Translations under genes and position numbers: made by a program
Shown: positions 55,010 through 64,000 of the stretch, one piece after another
Layout of the letters: every line of letters begins with the position of its first letter
Position numbering within the stretch: position 1 is the first letter of the stretch
Origin: Portunus trituberculatus
Lineage: Eukaryota; Arthropoda; Malacostraca; Decapoda; Portunidae
Assembly: GCF_017591435.1 (NCBI RefSeq)
Contig: NC_059286.1
Location: 693,501-757,500, forward strand
Reading direction: 5' to 3'
Length of the DNA: 64,000 nt
The notes under the pieces: model-generated
Database searches by the model: none
What the model was told of the DNA's origin: nothing
Seen by the model: only the letters and a program-made list of their open reading frames with translations

Positions 55010-57529
55010 ACAAAGCACATCAGCAAATTGGTCACAAGCAGCAGATGGTATGATGTCTTGCTGAACAGTCTTTGTGCTGATGTTAAGCACTGATTAGCTG
55101 CCCTTGCTGTGGAAACAGTCCTGCAGAGACACTGCGCAGGAGCAGAGCCATGCAACACTGCCACATGGGGCTCATGTTGGTGCAATGAGGTACTTAAGAT
55201 CCTGAGTAATGGAGGCTGCTGGAATAGATTTTAGTTTTATGTTTATTTTTCTTGACTCAGTCCATCCCCTGCTCTACATTCTAAAGTGTTTAGTGGCATA
55301 ATTTTTCTTATGTTTGTTTTAAAAGGAATTATTGTATATTGTGTTTTCTAGTCTACAAAGACATAGTTTTATGTACTGTATGTTTTTTTGCAGAAATGCA
55401 GTATTTCAACACTAATACCTAATTAGAGCAGCTATTATTAAGTTTTATTTTTGAGTTTAATTATAAAGTAGAATGAAGTTTGTTCCTTATTCATTGAAAA
55501 ATCAGTCAAGATATTTGTGCAGCGGTGTAAGGATCATGTTTGTGAAGTGCCTGATCAAGACCTTGTCCGTCCATTGTCTAGTTATTGTGGGACATTTAGG
55601 CTGCTTTACGCTGCCCAAGAACCACATAAGTTTTTCATGAGTCTTTCAGTAACTTTTGGAGAGTACATCTACCCATTTTCTATTTGGGTTTTGTACTTTT
55701 GTGGTGTTTTTACTATAATGGAGCAATATGGTTTGGTGCAACCTTTCCCGAGTTCCTTACCAAGGATGGGATATGGGACAATGAATAATTAAGCTTTGGA
55801 GATTATATTGGTTGAATCCCATAATTCTCATCTATTTCCTTAAATAACTTTTTTTTCATAACCAAAGTTGCCTCAAATTTAACCATTTATTGAGTCTTTG
55901 TAAAGGATTATAAATGGTCTTTCTCTTAGTGATTTATCTCTGGAAGCAATACTATTCAATTTAGTGGTGATTCTGGATATTGTTGTACCACTCTTTAGTG
56001 AAATGGAGATACTCTATTCTTTTTACTGTGGAGTAATTTTCCATCATTACATCTCTGCCTTAGGAACATCTTGTAGGCGAGGCACTGGTGAGTGGATTGT
56101 TGGTGGCATTGATGGAGTCCAAACTTTGTAAGTGATAATTTGATCATCCAGCATCATTATATTGTGAGTGGGTATTCTTCTCTTTCTCCAAAAGAATACA
56201 TATTACATTTAATTACCTTGCAAGCTTCCAATTTTACAAGCCTCCTTTAACTACAGTTGTGGTATTTTTGTATGATATCCATCCCATCTCCCTCTCACAA
56301 TTAGTAAGTGTGTAAGAAATTGTAAGGACCTAAACTTGAATTGTTAGACAGATGTACATAGACTTGGAGTTGTCACTGCTTATATGTTCTTTTTGATTCT
56401 GGAGACCCAACCATTATATCATTTATTAAATAAAAAAAAGTTTTCTAGATGGAGCAATTTTGGCAAAGTATTTGTACAAAAAAGCAGCTTGAGCTTTGAA
56501 ATTGACTGTCAAGGAACTTACTACTTTCAGAAAGCAAAAATGACACTATGAAAATGACTTAAGTATTTTTCTGATCTTGTGATATCATATATAGAAAATA
56601 TTAGCTTTTTTCTCCAAGTGAATCAGCATTATATAAGTGTGATGCCTTTGAAGGAAATTGTTATTAACCCTGCACATGCTCAGAACATAAAAACTGTCCT
56701 TCCAGTGTGGATCTATCTTCTGTACCTCACTTTTTAGCTGATGCCATAAATTGCTGACTTTGTAAGGGAGAACTTGGATAAACTTTTCTTTCAAAATAAT
56801 TTGGTGAAAGACTACTTCCCTTCATGCCACATCCCTGCAGTGACCTTGCCAATGCAGTGTGTGTGAGACCAATTTTTGTCATCAACTTTTTCAACTTTTG
56901 AAGCTGAGAGTTTAGAATTGAGAATCAACAACTATTTTATATGCATGATCGTAGGATGTTGTGGCATGTATGAAGTGCATATTATAGTGAAGGTTCCTGA
57001 TGTTGTTTGAGGCTCCCCTTTTTTTTGGGAAATTAATAATTTAAGAAATAATAATGCTGTTGAAGATGTTGGCAACAAGTGTAAGGACAAGAATGTAGTT
57101 GAAAACTAGACAGTCATATATGAAGGCCAATTTTGTTCATTTGTATTTAGATTTTTTTCTCATTTTCCTACTTTACACTATATCGCTCAAAAAATTATCA
57201 CCTGTGCATAATTATATTTTTATACTTTTTGATTTAGCATTTGGTTCATGGTGTAGCTAAAATGATTGTGTGTGTTGCTAATGAGTTCCAGATGTGTGTG
57301 ATTGTGTTCAGATATCCCAATCTGGTCACTGTTGGAGTACAATGTTATGTAGATTAGTTCTCAGTATTTCTTAATGTATTATATCTTGATTTTTTCACCA
57401 CTGCTCATGAATTAGAGAACATATTTTATTCCTTGTCAGACCTCTTGCTTGTAGTTATATTAATATTTTAAAGAATATGTATGTATGGTTTTAAATCTCA
57501 CTCTAAGGAATTATTTTATGGGAGCCCTA
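55010..57529 (+). other. Rab 3' UTR and downstream flank
   Basis: No further coding sequence recognised. AATAAA occurs at 56429-56434 in an A-rich context and could serve polyadenylation, but others are possible. An open frame at 55517-55792 has no recognisable motif and is likely untranslated. Confidence 0.4.
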
Positions 57530-58812
57530 CATATGAGACGTTGCGTGACGTAGGGCGATAAGCGCCAAAAACAATAAACGGAGAAAAACGTGGTCAAATT
57601 TTTGCGACATTTGGAATGTGATAGCTCAGCAACGGATCAAGCTAGAGAGTTGGGGTTGGTCTTAAAAGAAAGCTTAGAATGTCTACTTTATGTCTGTCAT
57701 AAAATCAAACACATCATCTTGCCATAATATGAAAGGATTAACGGTGAAATTATTTTTTAGCTGTTTTTCACAGTGTTAAATCGGAGAAAAATGTGGTCAT
57801 CGGTTTATATCTCAGAACTATGATAAGTTATTGAAAAAATATTATACCATGCATAAAGTAAACATCCTAAGCTTTTATTTAAGACCAATCTCAGCTCTCT
57901 AGCTTGATCCGTTTTTTAGCTATCGCATTCCAAATGTCGCAAAACTTTGATCGCGTTTTTCTCCTCTTGTTTTATTCAATCAATATCCTACTATAGTGCT
58001 TGAAACATGACTCCAAACCTACACAATCATAATCACATCCTAGCAAAATACAAAATAACAATAAAACACGATAAGAAAAATCTTCAAAATTGTAAAAGAG
58101 AGATTAAGAGGAGAAAAAGTAGAGTAGAAGACATGAAAAAAGGAAAAGAAATACGCCAAAAGGATTCATGTATTTTCCTAATGTTATCTAAGCCCAACTT
58201 ATCATAACAACCATCCTTGCATGTAGGCCCTACCTCACGCTTTTTTACAACTTTCCCTGTATCTCGGCTTACGTATTCCTGGCCGGTGTTCCGTTTAGTT
58301 TTCGCCACAATTCTCTTCCACTCACTAGGGCTAGGGCCTGTTTTGTGTCGTAATAAGCTCCCTTCAGCAATCCCCTCACCACTGTTAGAAGCCATCACGG
58401 TATCTGCTGGCCAACGTTATAAAAAAACACAAAAATAGTTCATAATCACGGGGTTTGTGGAGACAATAGCGTAGACTGGCTTGGCTGGTGGCTGGCCGTG
58501 AGCAGCTGGGGATGCACGGCAGGCAGTGATTGGCCGAGGCAGAGCTATGTGGTACGCTACACAGCAAGGGATTGGTCACTCAGCTTGTCGCTTATCTCCC
58601 CTTGTGAAGGCTGGGTTGATGCATGGCGGACGGAGCTACAGTACAGAGAAAAGTTAATGTTACATTATGGGATTTTCGACCATGAAGGCGCTGGCTCTTG
58701 CTCCTAAGTTCGGTACCGCTGGAAAGCTGAGACTGGCGAAGACAATGCTATACATAACTCAATTTCATCTACGGTGGCGCTTAACTCCCTCCGTCACACA
58801 ACGCCTCATATG
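57530..58812. mobile_element. TIR DNA transposon of unassigned family
   Basis: Inverted ends of about 38 bases: CATATGAGACGTTGCGTGAC at 57530 and, complemented, CATATGAGGCGTTGTGTGAC ending at 58812, both continuing to AAGCGCCA. Inside are a pair of inverted arms of about 113 bases (57577-57692 and 57852-57964) and a minus-strand coding segment (58150-58398). No obvious target duplication was found. Family not assigned. Confidence 0.65.
58150..58398 (-). pseudogene. Transposon-associated protein fragment, unassigned
   Basis: From an ATG near 58395 it reads MASNSGEGIAEGSLLRHK, then SPSEWKRIVAKTKRNTGQEY and GKVVKKREVGPTCKDGC, then LGLDNIRKIHESFWRI. The W-K-R ... K-x2-R-N-x-G-x2-Y and following Cys pair resemble the N-terminal part of uncharacterised arthropod proteins often found in mobile elements. 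Reading becomes hydrophobic and unconvincing after 58150, so an exon end or truncation is likely there. I do not recognise a defined function. Confidence 0.4.
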
Positions 58813-61393
<2,581 letters not shown>

Positions 61394-61423
61394 ATTCACC
61401 TAGTTGTTCACCTAGTTGTAATT

Positions 61424-62270
61424 TTACAGGGCCTGGGTATCATACTCGTGTGGCCCGTCTCCATATCTACACACATCCAACTTTCCTTTAAAACTATGCA
61501 CACTCCTTGCTGACACCACCTCCTCACTCAAACCATTCCACACCTCCACACATCTTTGTGGGAAACTATATTTTTTCACATCCTTCAAGCATATTCCCTT
61601 GGCTATCTTTTTACTATGCGATCTTGTAGTTCTACTTAAGTTTTCCTCTCTCAACATCATTTGCTCATTATCCACTTCATCCAGTCCATTCAACAGTTTA
61701 TAAACCTGTATTAAATCTCCTCTTTCTCTTCTTTGTTCCAAGGTAGGCAAATTCATTTCTTTTAATCTCTCCTCATAGGTAATTTCTGCCAATTCCGGAA
61801 CCATTTTTGTTGCCATTCTCTGCAATCTCCAACTTCCTTATATGCTTCTTTTTATAAGGGGACCAAACCACTCCAGCATATTCCAATCTTGGTCTAATTA
61901 CCATACTAATTAATTTCTTCATCATATCTTTATCCATATAATGGAAGGCTAATCCAATATTTTTTATCAAATTATACGTTTCTCCAAACATCTTATCAAT
62001 ATGAGCCTCAAACTGCCCATGGTCTTGTATTATCACTCCCAAATCCTTTTCCTTTTCCACCTTTTTCAACACTACTTCTTCACCCATCTTATATGACCCT
62101 CTTGGCCGTCTTCCACTCTTTCCCATCTCCATCACATGACTTTTGCTCAGATTAAATTCCATTTGCCACCTCTTGCTCCACTCCCAAATCTTATCCAGGT
62201 CTGCCTGTAAAATTTCACAATCTTCTTCACTCTTCACACACCTACACAACTTCGCATCATCCGCAAACAA
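61424..62270 (-). pseudogene. LINE E RT palm and C-terminus
   Basis: Begins MFADDAKLCRCVKSEEDC, the catalytic FADD, then KRWQMEFNLSKSHVMEMG, EKEKDLGVIIQD and VIRPRLEYAGVVWSPYKKK. A shift near 61800 passes into KMVPELAEITYEERLKEM, LPTLEQRRERGDLIQVY and KKYSFPQRCVEVWNGLSEE. The final residues are changed by a small shift, so the usual ending is lost. Confidence 0.85.
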
Positions 62271-62284
62271 ATTAATATAACTGT

Positions 62285-63679
62285 TTACTCCTCTGGCATG
62301 TCATTAATATATACCAGGAAAAGTATTGGTGCCAGCACTGAGCCTTGTGGGACTCCACTCTCCACCACCAACCAGTCCGACCTTGCATCCCTTATTACCG
62401 TTCTCATCTCCCTCCATCTCAAGTAGTTTTCCATCCACTTTAACACTTTTCCTTTCAGTCCTCCATAAATCTCTACTTTCCATAACAGTCTCTCGTGAGG
62501 TACCTTGTCAAAAGCTTTCTTTAAATCCAAATATACACAGTCCATCCATCCCTCTCTCTCCTGTATTTTGTCAACCACTCTTGAATAAAAGCTCAGTAGA
62601 TTTGTTACACATGACCTCCCTTTCCTGAAGCCAAATTGATGATCCGATAATAACTTATGATCCTCCAGGAACCGTATCCAATATTTCTTTATCACCCTCT
62701 CACAAATCTTACCGACCACACTTGTTAGAGACACAGGTCTATAGTTAAGAGACTCTTCCTTACTGCCTCCCTTATAAATGGGCACCACTTCAGCTCTCTT
62801 CCACTCTACTGGTACTTCCCCTGTTTCTAATGAACACCTTATAATATCATATAATGGATCAATCAATTCTTCTCTACACTCCTTCAATAATTTTCCTGAA
62901 ACTTCATCTGGTCCCATTGCTTTATCATCTTTAAGTTCCTCCAACATTTTATATAACTCCTTTTAGGTATCTTAATGTCCTCCATGTGCACATTTCCTTG
63001 TATATTCTGTGGCTTTACAAACATTGTTTCTTCAGTAAATACTTGCTGAAACCTATTATTTAGCAATTCCGCTATATTCTTAGGGTCATCTACTATCCCT
63101 TGCTCTCCTTTTAATCTTTCAATGGACTCTCTCTTTTAAGTTTACCATTTATGAACCTGTAAAACAATTTTGGATGTTCCTTACTCTTGTCTACAATATC
63201 TTTTTCAAATTTTCTTTCTTTCTCCCTCCTTACCCTCACATACTCATTTCTCGCCACTCTATAATTCTCCTTATTTAGTATATTCCTGCTCTTTTCCATC
63301 TTTTCCAAGCCACATCTCTCTTTTCCTTAGCCTTAACACAAGTTGCATTAAACCAATCCTTTCTTCCTTCCTCTCTCGGTTTATACTTTGGTACAAATTT
63401 CATAACTCCTTCTTTATAATATTTCATAAAAATCTCATATTTCTTTTGCACTTCTCTGATTTGTAACATCTCCTCCCAATCTAATTTTCTGAAATAATTT
63501 TTCAAACTTTCTGTGTCCATCTTTCTATAATTCAATCTACCACTCCTGTATGTCTCGTCCTTCCTTCGCTGTGTTGTTGCTATCTGCATTTCCATAACCA
63601 CATGATCACTCTTTCCCAAAGGACACTTGTATTGTATATCTCCACATAGGTACACTTCTCTTGTTAACACCAAATCCAG

Positions 63680-63680
<1 letters not shown>
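62285..63680 (-). pseudogene. LINE E endonuclease end and RT N-terminal half
   Basis: Endonuclease tail: RLDLVLTREVYLCGDIQY and KCPLGKSDHVVMEM (catalytic SDH). Linker: WFNATCVKAKEKRDVAWK. After shifts near 63300 and 63090 the pre-RT reads LLNNRFQQVFTEET, and the RT open frame 62285-62947 has DDKAMGPDEVSGKLLKE, YRPVSLTSVVGKICE, HQFGFRKGRSCVTNLLSFY, YLDLKKAFDKVPHERLLW and VESGVPQGSVLAPILFLVYI. Confidence 0.85.

Positions 63681-63681
<1 letters not shown>

Positions 63682-63770
<89 letters not shown>
63682..63770. repeat. (GT)n microsatellite
   Basis: About 44 GT units at the truncated 5' boundary of LINE copy E. Confidence 0.95.
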
Positions 63771-63774
<4 letters not shown>

Positions 63775-64000
63775 ATTCTTTTGACCAAGAGAATATGTCT
63801 ATGGTCTTGGCCTTGATTTGAATAATGATGTCACTACTTTGAGTGATTGTATATGTGGTAATGGATGGAACCACTTGCCTGGCACACCACTTAGAGGACT
63901 TATAAAGATAATGGATGCTTGTTCCATTACATTATTTGTGTATCCAAAGATTCCTTTTTATATATGAGATATTTTCCCTTTATAAAGATTAATGTTGAAT
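63771..64000. other. No gene recognised
   Basis: Short flank to the window edge with no recognisable feature. Confidence 0.4.

Larger units (their letters stand above)
61394..63680 (-). mobile_element. CR1/L2-like LINE copy E, 5'-truncated
   Basis: Minus-strand copy of the family of LINE D. The 3' tail has tandem TTCACCTAGTTG units at 61395-61420. It retains the end of the endonuclease, the linker, the whole RT and the C-terminus. It is truncated at 63680 by a (GT)n array. Few frameshifts, so it is younger or better kept than LINE D. Confidence 0.88.

Noticed and set aside
55517..55792. 91-aa open frame downstream of the Rab gene
   Set aside because: Odd composition and no domain; more likely 3' UTR.
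63606..63874. Open frame with a THTHTH stretch
   Set aside because: Reading through the (GT)n array; only the downstream part is LINE E.

Overview
This is eukaryotic DNA from a repeat-dense animal genome, most likely an arthropod and probably a decapod crustacean. That placement is inference. It rests on GT-AG introns, very long dinucleotide arrays, a Rab32/38-type Rab gene, and a mix of CR1-like, jockey-like, DIRS, gypsy, piggyBac-like and Tigger-like transposons that I associate with crustacean genomes. No bacterial operons, CRISPR arrays, rRNA or convincing tRNA genes were seen.

Layout. 1-7.4 kb: a DDE-transposase relic, a decayed gypsy-type pol, and a minus-strand LINE endonuclease that carries a three-deep nest (piggyBac-like > Tigger-like > piggyBac-like). 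7.5-19.5 kb: a jockey-like ORF1 split by a full-length CR1-like LINE (7917-16900), which is itself split by a DIRS retrotransposon with a tyrosine recombinase (10265-14560). TA-flanked MITEs and a large palindrome follow. 19.6-28.2 kb: a Tigger remnant, then a jockey/BS-like LINE (copy A) split by a complete gypsy element with two LTRs and 5-bp target duplications (23338-27646). 28.2-31.7 kb: mostly unassigned sequence with a second large palindrome centred on a TA array.

31.7-55.0 kb is the only host gene I can support. It is a seven-exon Rab32/Rab38-family small GTPase on the plus strand (coding 32310-55009, 215 aa if my splice model is right). Its 20.7-kb second intron is packed with transposons: pieces of a CR1/L2-like LINE (copy D) broken by a jockey/BS-like LINE, an LTR retrotransposon, a Tigger-type MITE and a piggyBac-type MITE, followed by a Tigger element carrying LINE copy C. 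The intronic LTR element (39051-45707, minus strand) has gypsy-type domains in the order Gag-PR-IN-RT-RNase H. Integrase therefore precedes reverse transcriptase, the arrangement known for the Gmr1 group of Ty3/gypsy elements.

55-64 kb: 3' flank of the Rab gene, a 1.3-kb TIR DNA transposon with a conserved-looking but unassigned protein segment, unannotated sequence, a (CT)n array, and a 5'-truncated CR1/L2-like LINE (copy E, minus strand) ending in a (GT)n array.

Most transposon reading frames are broken by stops or frameshifts. Several nests can be undone exactly from their TTAA, TA or 4-5 bp duplications, which restores the interrupted reading frames and gives an order of insertion.
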